Part shown: positions 1 through 6,756 of the stretch, one piece after another | How the letters are laid out: the number at the start of each line of letters is the position of its first letter | How positions within the stretch are numbered: the stretch's first letter is position 1 | Assembly: GCA_016931185.1 (NCBI GenBank) | Contig: JAFGFI010000068.1 | Span: 1-34,038, forward strand | Direction of reading: 5' to 3' | Source of the DNA: Anaerolineae bacterium | GTDB lineage: Bacteria > Chloroflexota > Anaerolineae > B4-G1 > SLSP01 | DNA length: 34,038 nucleotides | The notes under the pieces: model-generated | What the model was told of the DNA's origin: nothing | What the model saw: only the letters and a program-made list of their open reading frames with translations | Databases searched by the model: none | Translations under genes and position numbers: made by a program

Positions 1-444
1 CTTGACCGCGCGGCGGCGGCGTTGGAAAGTTGGGAAACCGGTACACCCCTAGAGCCGGTGAGCGCGGAGGTACAGGCGTTGCGAGTGGGCGAATGGGCCA
101 TCGTGACCACGCCCGGCGAAGTCTTCAATCAGATCGGTGTCCAGGTAAAAGCCACATCGCCTTTCCCGCACACGTTCTTTGTGGGCTACGCGAACGGTTC
201 GATAGGGTACATCCCGGTACCCGAAGCCTATCTCGAAGGCGGCTACGAAGTCATCCACGCCAGCCAGGTTACGCCCGAAGCCGCCGGGCTACTCACGGCA
301 ACGTGCGAGCAGCTTTTGCAGGCACTCCACGCTGCCACGCTGGCTGTGCTCCCCCACTCCTACAAACTCGTGCGCGAAAGCAGCCCCACATCCTACGATT
401 ATGCTCAACCTGAACGAAACTCAAACCCGCAGACAACTGATTGA
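1..444 (+). CDS. C-terminal part of a ceramidase-like protein (5' end outside window)
   Basis: The frame is open from base 1, so the gene begins upstream of the window; 147 residues are visible. The segment with GYANGSIGYIP, then PEAYLEGGYEV, then a helical stretch with a Leu-rich core resembles the C-terminus of bacterial neutral/alkaline ceramidase-like proteins, which often have a Gly-Tyr-x-Asn...GYxP...EGGYEV stretch. Such enzymes hydrolyse ceramide or related amides, but the catalytic part is not in view, so function is inferred from the tail only. The last roughly 15 residues (after YDY) overlap the HsdR-like fragment at 401-571 in another frame and look unlike a conserved end. The native C-terminus was probably lost at a junction near base 390-400. 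Family moderately likely; a partial hydrolase of another kind cannot be excluded. Confidence 0.6.
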   Translation, partial: LDRAAAALESWETGTPLEPVSAEVQALRVGEWAIVTTPGEVFNQIGVQVKATSPFPHTFFVGYANGSIGYIPVPEAYLEGGYEVIHASQVTPEAAGLLTATCEQLLQALHAATLAVLPHSYKLVRESSPTSYDYAQPERNSNPQTTD

Positions 445-571
445 TCAGTCGCTCGGCACCGCCGGGTGGTCTGATAACATTCTCAATGACAAGATATATG
501 TGGCCTCAAGCCAGGAGATGCTATCGGAACAAGGATTTAAGAAAGCGCGCACGGGAGACCGGTATCCCTAA
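401..571 (+). pseudogene. fragment resembling the N-terminus of a type I restriction R subunit (HsdR)
   Basis: An ATG at 401 opens a 56-codon frame to TAA at 569-571. Its first 23 residues, MLNLNETQTRRQLIDQSLG followed by TAGW, match the opening I know from HsdR-type and related DEAD-box restriction subunits (LNExxTRxxLIDxxLxxxGW). After GW the sequence no longer looks like the family and ends within 33 residues, so this is an N-terminal stub and not a gene. There is no ribosome binding site before the ATG, and it overlaps the ceramidase-like frame by 44 bases. No hsdM or hsdS is visible. I read it as a remnant of a restriction locus left by a deletion or rearrangement. It could instead be a chance ORF, although the similarity is specific. 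Confidence 0.5.
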
Positions 572-652
572 TCCGTACTCCGCTATCTCGTACCCGCCCC
601 CCCGCAAATAAAACATACACAACTCATATTCACTCCCTAGTGAGGAAGTCCT

Positions 653-2818
653 ATGACATTATGGAAAAAAACATTGACTATTGTCGCCATTGTGATGCTG
701 GGTTCGGGGCTGCTTTTGTACCTGGCGGCGCGTTATATTGTCCTGGGCGGCTACAGGCGGCTGGAGAACGCCTATGTACAGCAGAATGTCCAGCGGGCAG
801 TGAGCGCCCTGGATGACGAACTGCGTAAGATGAATACGACGTTAGGAGACTGGGCAATCTGGGACGATACGTGTACTTTTGTCCAGACAGGAGATCCTGA
901 ATACATTGAAGCGAATCTGAACGACGTGACGCTCGTCAATCTTGAATTTAACTTGATGCTATTCACCGATGCATCGGATAAGGTTGTCTTTAGTACACTG
1001 GTCGATCTGGATACGGAAAGTGCGATCCCTATACCCGGCACGCTGCAAGAACATCTGACGGATGTCTTTTTCATCGAACATGCCGGGTTGCAAGAGAGTG
1101 TGACGGGAATTGTAATCCTGCCAGAAGCGGCTCTGTTGCTCGCGGCGCAACCCATAGTGCCGACTTCCGGGGAAGGCCCACGATGTGGGACGATGCTGAT
1201 GGGCCGGTATTTGGATCCTGCAATGGTCTCTCATTTGGCAGAGACGACCCATCTCGCGCTCACCTTTTATCAGGCCACCGACGCTCAAGTTGCGCCATCA
1301 GTGCAAGCAGCACTTTCCAGGGATCCCATTTTCATCCACCTGTTGGACGGTAACACAATAGCCGGGTATGCCTCAATCGCAGATATTTATGGCCAACCGG
1401 GATTGATTGTAGAAACAACAATGGTCAGGGATATTTACCACCAGGGCCGAAGCAGTCTGTTATATTTTATGCTGTCTACTATCATGATCGGATGTATTTT
1501 TGGCATAACAACCCTGGTGTTCCTGAAACGCGCGATCCTCGCGCGCGTTTTCACCCTCATCGCTACAGTTCACGAAATTGGGGCACTGAGTGATCCTTCG
1601 CGGCGCATACCGCTCGTTGGGGCCGATGAACTGACCGAATTAGAAAAAGCGCTGAACGGTATGTTAGAAGCCCTGGAACACGCGCAAACAGAACAACGAC
1701 GCGCGGAAGCAGATCTGCGCACATACTCAGAAGGACTAGAGGCGATGGTGGCCGAGCGCACGTTACAACTCCAGACACAATATGCCCGGTTGGATGCGAT
1801 TTTACGCAGCACGACGGACGGTATCGTCGTTGCCAGCGACGAAGGTACTATTTTGCAAATGAATCCGGTGGCACAAACCTGGCTAACCCAGACGCTCACG
1901 CCGGAGGATACTCAACGATTGCGGGAAGCCATACAGCAACTCGTCCGGCAAACGCCCCACCAACCGGCGGCAGTGTTGGAGTTAAAGGGAATATCCCTGG
2001 AACTCAATGGGGCTCGGTTGACTCCACCTGACGCGACACAAAGTGTCGTACAACTCTCCTCAAGCGCCGATAAATTTGTTCCCGCGACGGTGATTGCCAT
2101 CCACGATGTGAGACACCTGAAATCACTGGCACAAATGCAGGCCAGTTTCCTCTCAAGCGTGTCCCATGAATTGCGCACGCCGGTAGCAACGATCAAGTTA
2201 TATGTGGATTTACTCCGGCGACGACCTGCCGAAATAGAGCGCTATCTTACTGCCCTGGAAGAGGCGGCTGAACAGCAAACACGTCTTATTGAATCTATTT
2301 TGAGTCTGTCGCGCATAGATGCCGGCCAACTTGAACTTAAGCGCGTGCAAGCTAACCTCAATACCCTGGTTAAACAAAGTCTGACCGCTACTATCGTACA
2401 TATAGCCGAGCAGCAAAATATACGTTTAAGTTACCAATTTTCCGGGTACAATCTCTGCGTTCTCGTGGACGAGGAACGTATTGAACGGGTCATCTATGAG
2501 TTGATAAACAATGCGTTGCACTATACGTTGCCTGACGGCGAAGTCGTGGTTGCCACCGGAAGTAAGATGAGGGAAGGACGCCAATGGGTATATTTGACGG
2601 TGATTGACACAGGGATTGGAATTTCAGAGGCGGAATTGCCACATATTTTCAAGCGCTTTTATCGCGGTAAACGCGCGCAGCAAATACGCGCGTCGGGGAC
2701 CGGGTTAGGATTGGCCCTGGCGGAGGAAATTATTGCACTCCATGGCGGGGAAATCACAGTCACAAGTCAAGAGGAAAGCGGCAGTACATTTGTGATGTGG
2801 TTGCCGTCTGATATATAG
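653..2818 (+). CDS. membrane sensor histidine kinase with CHASE4-type sensor
   Basis: 721 aa. ATG at 653 follows a GAGGAAG ribosome site. Order of parts: TM1 (about 7-29); an extracytoplasmic CHASE4-like sensor with DWAIWDD near residue 66; TM2 (about 267-293); a HAMP-like linker; a coiled coil (about 335-380); a PAS-like segment (RLDAILRSTTDGIVV); a HisKA dimerisation helix with SVSHELRTP, phosphoacceptor His505; and a HATPase with N box (ELINNALHYT), G1 (DTGIGIS), F box (FKRFYRG) and G2 (GTGLGLAL). All residues for autophosphorylation are present. It should sense an external ligand and pass phosphate to a response regulator, but none is encoded next to it, so it is an orphan here. A strong hairpin follows the stop codon. 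Confidence 0.93.
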   Translation: MTLWKKTLTIVAIVMLGSGLLLYLAARYIVLGGYRRLENAYVQQNVQRAVSALDDELRKMNTTLGDWAIWDDTCTFVQTGDPEYIEANLNDVTLVNLEFNLMLFTDASDKVVFSTLVDLDTESAIPIPGTLQEHLTDVFFIEHAGLQESVTGIVILPEAALLLAAQPIVPTSGEGPRCGTMLMGRYLDPAMVSHLAETTHLALTFYQATDAQVAPSVQAALSRDPIFIHLLDGNTIAGYASIADIYGQPGLIVETTMVRDIYHQGRSSLLYFMLSTIMIGCIFGITTLVFLKRAILARVFTLIATVHEIGALSDPSRRIPLVGADELTELEKALNGMLEALEHAQTEQRRAEADLRTYSEGLEAMVAERTLQLQTQYARLDAILRSTTDGIVVASDEGTILQMNPVAQTWLTQTLTPEDTQRLREAIQQLVRQTPHQPAAVLELKGISLELNGARLTPPDATQSVVQLSSSADKFVPATVIAIHDVRHLKSLAQMQASFLSSVSHELRTPVATIKLYVDLLRRRPAEIERYLTALEEAAEQQTRLIESILSLSRIDAGQLELKRVQANLNTLVKQSLTATIVHIAEQQNIRLSYQFSGYNLCVLVDEERIERVIYELINNALHYTLPDGEVVVATGSKMREGRQWVYLTVIDTGIGISEAELPHIFKRFYRGKRAQQIRASGTGLGLALAEEIIALHGGEITVTSQEESGSTFVMWLPSDI

Positions 2819-2825
2819 GTCAGGA

Positions 2826-2870
2826 GATTGGGCCAGTTTACAGATAGCGCGTGCTAAAACTGGCCCAATC
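2826..2870. terminator. 14-bp perfect stem-loop after the histidine kinase
   Basis: GATTGGGCCAGTTT (2826-2839) is exactly complementary to AAACTGGCCCAATC (2857-2870), with a 17-nt loop, starting 8 nt after the kinase stop codon. There is no T-run after the stem on the + strand, so it is not a textbook intrinsic terminator. It may stabilise the 3' end or be a palindromic repeat. Confidence 0.55.
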
Positions 2871-2954
2871 TGAGCCGGTCAGATTACATAAGTTGACACG
2901 CAAGCTCCAACACCTATACTTAAAAACAATCTCAGTAAGTAGATCGAAATTCAG

Positions 2955-3011
2955 GTTTGTAGTAACGGCTTTAGTAGCCGTCCAGAGGCTGCTGATGCCG
3001 TTATTACAAAC
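2955..3011. repeat. imperfect palindromic element upstream of the PHP gene
   Basis: GTTTGTAGTAACGGC (2955-2969) pairs with GCCGTTATTACAAAC (2997-3011) at 14 of 15 positions, the odd one being a G-T pair. Nested inside is a smaller stem, CGGCT/AGCCG (2966-2970 with 2976-2980). This looks like a small palindromic intergenic repeat (REP or MITE-like). It lies 36 nt upstream of the PHP gene and would be in its leader if transcription starts upstream. Confidence 0.5.
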
Positions 3012-3047
3012 GCAGATTCGTAACGACATCCAAAAAAGGAAAAAACT

Positions 3048-3764
3048 ATGACAACTTCTACACCGATGATAGACTATCACGTGCATCTGAGCGATGACTT
3101 AACACTTGAGGACGCAGTCGCGTTGGCCGCCGAACGCAAGATGAAATTTGGCATCGTTGAGCATCCCGGTCCGGATTTCAAGATCAAGACTGACGATGAT
3201 TTGCAGGATTACATGACCACCCTGCGTCGCTTCCCGGTCTTTGTAGGGGTGCAACCGATGCATATCCATTGGGCGCCGTTGTTTTCCCCAGACTTGATAG
3301 CACAGTTAGATTATGTGTTGATGGACGCCGACACAATCCCACTGGGCGAAGGGCAATGGTTGAGCATCTGGCGGCATGACAATTTTATCGAAGATATGGG
3401 CGCATTTATGGAACGGTATATGCAGCACATTGTACACATTCTCACTTATGAGCCGATTCACATTTTCGCGCGCCCCACGTATTTGCCCATCAATTTCGCG
3501 CGGCACTATGACGAATTATGGACGCCAGAACGGATGCACACCATCATTGACCTCGCGCGGGCACGCAACATCGCCCTGGAGATCGCCGAGAATGTCCGGG
3601 TTCCCAGTATGGAATTCATCAAGCTGGCGAAAGCAGCGGGAATCAAATTTACGTTTGGAACCAATGCCCGCAATCATAACGCGGGGAATTTGCACTACTG
3701 TCTTGAAATGGTGGAAGCATGTGGTTTGACCGCAGATGATATGTTCATACTGCCTGGAGAATGA
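3048..3764 (+). CDS. PHP-domain metal-dependent hydrolase
   Basis: 238 aa; ATG at 3048 follows an A-rich AAAAGGA ribosome site. The N-terminus has the PHP motif I, YHVH (His11, His13), followed by an EHPG segment that fits motif II. Further on come MHIHW, an EIAEN strand and a C-terminal GTNARNHNAGN segment that sits where PHP proteins usually have a GxDxH-type motif IV. There the Asp and His appear as Asn and Arg, so one metal site may be altered. PHP proteins are TIM-barrel-like metal phosphoesterases (for example histidinol phosphatases). The substrate here is unknown. It shares a short operon with the ArfB-like and S9 peptidase genes. The ATGA at its stop codon offers a coupled start for the next frame. 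Confidence 0.78.
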   Translation: MTTSTPMIDYHVHLSDDLTLEDAVALAAERKMKFGIVEHPGPDFKIKTDDDLQDYMTTLRRFPVFVGVQPMHIHWAPLFSPDLIAQLDYVLMDADTIPLGEGQWLSIWRHDNFIEDMGAFMERYMQHIVHILTYEPIHIFARPTYLPINFARHYDELWTPERMHTIIDLARARNIALEIAENVRVPSMEFIKLAKAAGIKFTFGTNARNHNAGNLHYCLEMVEACGLTADDMFILPGE

Positions 3765-3829
3765 AACGGGTGTGTTTCACCCCAATTGGACGCATCAATT
3801 GCCAATCTCGCGGGCTGAATAGTGACGAA

Positions 3830-4249
3830 ATGATAAACATAACCACAACAATTATACTCGACGAAGATGAAATTCATTATGATTTCATTCACGCCTCCGG
3901 GCCGGGCGGACAACACGTCAACAAAGCGGCGACGGCGGTGCAATTACGCTTCGATGTCGCACAATCCCCCAGCTTGCCGGATGATGTGCGCGCGCGGTTG
4001 CTGGAGATTGCGGGCCAGCTTATAACCCAAGAAGGCGTGTTGGTCATTGATGCCCATCGCTATCGCTCACAGCCGCGCAACCGCGAGGACGCCCTACAGC
4101 GGCTCATCGCCTTAATCCGCCAGGCTGCGGCACCCCCCAGGCCCCGGCACCGGACACATCCTCCCCGCGCCTCCAAAGCACAGCGACGGCAAGACAAACG
4201 CCGCCGCAGTGAAATCAAGCAACTGCGCCGTCCCCCGCAGGAATACTAG
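3830..4249 (+). CDS. arfB: ArfB-type peptide chain release factor (ribosome rescue)
   Basis: 139 aa from ATG 3830. The GPGGQHVNK motif carries the GGQ that triggers peptidyl-tRNA hydrolysis in class I release factors. The sequence continues with TAVQLRFD, a VIDAHRYRSQPRNRE helix and a strongly basic tail (RASKAQRRQDKRRRSE). That tail corresponds to the ArfB/YaeJ and ICT1 C-terminus, which enters the empty mRNA channel of stalled ribosomes. There are no codon-recognition domains, so it is a stop-codon-independent rescue hydrolase and not RF1/RF2. I chose 3830 because the family (about 140 aa) begins right at this point. An upstream in-frame ATG at 3761 overlaps the PHP stop codon as ATGA and would add 23 unconserved-looking residues. 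Neither start has a good ribosome site. Confidence 0.9.
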   Translation: MINITTTIILDEDEIHYDFIHASGPGGQHVNKAATAVQLRFDVAQSPSLPDDVRARLLEIAGQLITQEGVLVIDAHRYRSQPRNREDALQRLIALIRQAAAPPRPRHRTHPPRASKAQRRQDKRRRSEIKQLRRPPQEY

Positions 4250-4270
4250 AATTCACTGGAGCATAAACTT

Positions 4271-6622
4271 ATGACTGACGAAAAACATATACCCACGATT
4301 GATGAATTAATTGAATTGCCGCGCCCCACAGATGCGCAAATCGCGCCCGACGGAACGCGGGTGGCCTACGTTGTCAACCGGCCCGACTGGGAGCAGAACA
4401 CCTACATCTCACAAATCTGGCTGGTTGAGACGGGAGGAGAGCAGCCACAACCGCGCCAGTTAACATTTGCCAAGCAATCCAGCACGCAGCCACGCTGGTC
4501 CCCCGATGGGCAATGGTTGGCTTTCCTCTCGAAGCGTGAAGGGGATGCACACACGCAAATCTACCGCATTTCACCCTTTGGGGGCGAGGCCGAACGGCTA
4601 ACGGAAGTAGAGGCTGACGTGGGGTCATTGGCCTGGGCGCCGGACGGTAACGCTATTGCATACATCATGTCTGATCCGGAGAGTGCTACGGACAAGCAGC
4701 GCAAGGAAAAGTACGGTGATTACCACATCGAAGACCACGATTACGTCCGCGCGCATATCTGGTTACTGCAATTGGGGGACAAGAAACATCGTTCACAGAA
4801 GCTCACCGGTGGGAAGACCTTCCACGTGACTGGCCTGGACTGGCATCCCGGCGGAAATCGCATTCTTTTCGAAGCATGGCCGACGCCGGATATGGGGGAT
4901 TGGGATCGGAGTCGCATTTATGAGGTTGATATATCCACACTGGAAGTGACGGCATTGACCGGAGAGGGGGGCAATGCTCCACATTGGTCCCCGGATGGCA
5001 CACAGTACGTTTTCTCGCGTTGTGGCACGCCTACGTACTACGCCAACAACGAGATTTGCATCCTGGAGGAGCAAGGAGACGAACCCCGCGTCATCTCTGC
5101 AACTTTTGACGAGGACGCGCAGATAGTGACCTGGGGAACGGATGGCATTTACTTCACGGCTTTGCAGCGTACCGAGATCCATCTATTTCGTATGGATCCA
5201 GAGCATGGTACCTATACACAACTGACGCCGGCGGAGCCTCCGGGATGGGCCGGGATGGAAACCAGTTTTTCAAAGGACTTTACCTATGCGGCACTGGTGG
5301 GCGCGGATACTACACAGTGCGCTGAAGTGGTGCTGTTGGACCTTGTTACCGGTACTCTGCGCCGGCTCACCGATTTCAACGCGCAAATTAAGGGTTGGCA
5401 ACTGGGGCAATCCCAGGTGATCCAATGGACGAGCAGTGATGGCACGGTTATTGAAGGCGTCTTGACCCAACCGGCCGATTTCGACCCGCAGCAGCAATAT
5501 CCGTTGTTGGTCGTGATCCACGGCGGTCCAAGTTGGGTATCCCTGCCGGCTCTGTTGTCGGGCTACGACTGTCGTTATTATCCGATTCAGCAGTGGGTGA
5601 CCAAGGGGGCGTTGATCCTGCAGCCCAACTACCGGGGCAGTGCCGGCTATGGACAGGCCTTCCGCGCCCTCAACGTCCGCGATCTAGGGACCGGCGATTA
5701 TGAGGACGTCATCTCAGGTGTGGATGCCCTGATTGAAAAAGGATGGGTGGATGCGGCGCGCGTGGGTGCGATGGGATGGAGTCAAGGCGGCTACATCTCG
5801 GCTTTCATCACAACGTATAGCGACCGCTTCAAAGCCGTATCGGTAGGCGCGGGGATTTCCAATTGGATTACCTATTACGTCAACACCGACGTACATCCTT
5901 TCACCCGCCAGTACCTCAAAGCGACACCGTGGGAAGAGATGGAAATCTACCAGAAAACTTCCCCGATGACCTACATCAAGCGGGCACAGACCCCAACGTT
6001 AATTCAACATGGCGAACGGGATCAACGGGTACCGGCGCCCAATGCTTATGAGCTATATCAAGGCTTAAAGGATATGGGCGTGGAGACAAAACTGGTGATC
6101 TATAAGGAGATGCCCCATGGAATTACCAAGCCATGTCTGACCCGCCAGGTGATGGAAGAGAATCTGGCGTGGTTCAATCGCTGGATTTGGGAGGAACAAC
6201 CCGAACCTCTGCCTGCCCTACCTTGTTATATCTCTCTCTGCTCTGCCAGGAAACGAGAGGATGAGGGAGAATTGCCCGCGATTGAACGTTACACTGCCCC
6301 TCGCGTCAATGATGTGTATCATTGGGCGCGCCGCGACAGAGCCGAATTCAGAATCTTTTCGGGGAAGTTCGGACTATTGCAGGCCGGCGATCCTATTCCC
6401 TGGTACGATCACCGGCTACAAGCGGAAGACGTGTCTGCGATGGCCACGCAGGTGGCCGAACAACTTAAAACACAGGGGATACACAAGTTGGTAGTATACA
6501 CGGCCGTGACGGAAAAACACCCCGCAGAGTTGATTTACCTGGGGTGTCTACAAGTCGCCGCCGGGATGGCGAAAGATGTTACACTAGAGCATCATGAGAT
6601 TACGGATGTAGATTGGGAATAG
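4271..6622 (+). CDS. S9 prolyl-oligopeptidase-type peptidase fused to a DUF6884-like domain
   Basis: 783 aa, 21 nt after the ArfB-like gene. The N-terminal part (about 1-390) has beta-propeller repeats with SPDG-type turns (QPRWSPDGQWLAF, APDGNAIAY, HWSPDGTQYVF), as in acylaminoacyl-peptidase-like S9C enzymes. The alpha/beta-hydrolase domain follows, with the oxyanion-side HGGP motif, GWSQGGY nucleophile (Ser504), Asp584 in GERDQRVP and His616 in MPHGI, so it should be an active peptidase of short peptides. No signal peptide is visible, so it is cytoplasmic. From about residue 645 there is an extra domain with CSARK, LPAIERY, FRIFSGKFGLL and PWYDH motifs. This resembles DUF6884-type proteins, which are usually separate. 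The fusion is unusual. Confidence 0.9.
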   Translation: MTDEKHIPTIDELIELPRPTDAQIAPDGTRVAYVVNRPDWEQNTYISQIWLVETGGEQPQPRQLTFAKQSSTQPRWSPDGQWLAFLSKREGDAHTQIYRISPFGGEAERLTEVEADVGSLAWAPDGNAIAYIMSDPESATDKQRKEKYGDYHIEDHDYVRAHIWLLQLGDKKHRSQKLTGGKTFHVTGLDWHPGGNRILFEAWPTPDMGDWDRSRIYEVDISTLEVTALTGEGGNAPHWSPDGTQYVFSRCGTPTYYANNEICILEEQGDEPRVISATFDEDAQIVTWGTDGIYFTALQRTEIHLFRMDPEHGTYTQLTPAEPPGWAGMETSFSKDFTYAALVGADTTQCAEVVLLDLVTGTLRRLTDFNAQIKGWQLGQSQVIQWTSSDGTVIEGVLTQPADFDPQQQYPLLVVIHGGPSWVSLPALLSGYDCRYYPIQQWVTKGALILQPNYRGSAGYGQAFRALNVRDLGTGDYEDVISGVDALIEKGWVDAARVGAMGWSQGGYISAFITTYSDRFKAVSVGAGISNWITYYVNTDVHPFTRQYLKATPWEEMEIYQKTSPMTYIKRAQTPTLIQHGERDQRVPAPNAYELYQGLKDMGVETKLVIYKEMPHGITKPCLTRQVMEENLAWFNRWIWEEQPEPLPALPCYISLCSARKREDEGELPAIERYTAPRVNDVYHWARRDRAEFRIFSGKFGLLQAGDPIPWYDHRLQAEDVSAMATQVAEQLKTQGIHKLVVYTAVTEKHPAELIYLGCLQVAAGMAKDVTLEHHEITDVDWE

Positions 6623-6633
6623 GAGAGGAATTA

Positions 6634-6681
6634 ATGGAGATCGTGTTATTCAATCGTATACTGAGAAACCCCGGCGCTTAA
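6634..6681 (+). other. 15-codon ORF with a strong ribosome site
   Basis: ATG at 6634, preceded by AGGAGAGGAATTA, opens MEIVLFNRILRNPGA and stops at TAA 6679-6681. It starts 11 nt after the S9 peptidase stop codon. The good ribosome site is its only support. It could be a leader peptide, the stump of a lost fourth operon gene, or chance. Confidence 0.25.
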
Positions 6682-6703
6682 GTGAACTCAGGTTACTACA
6701 CCA

Positions 6704-6735
6704 TCAGGTGGGAGCGACTAGTCGCTCCCACCTGA
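6704..6735. terminator. 32-bp perfect palindrome between convergent genes
   Basis: CAGGTGGGAGCGACT followed directly by AGTCGCTCCCACCTG, with one further T-A pair outside, gives a 32-bp uninterrupted palindrome. It lies between the S9 peptidase operon (+) and the giant gene (-), whose stop codons face each other. A bidirectional terminator is the natural reading. There is no long T-run on either side, so it could instead be a mobile palindromic repeat. Confidence 0.6.
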
Positions 6736-6756
6736 CGTGTCATTATAATGCGTATT

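Noticed and set aside
2851..3051. 66-codon + frame between the kinase and PHP genes
   Set aside because: It begins in one hairpin and runs through the palindromic repeat at 2955-3011; basic, low-information translation.
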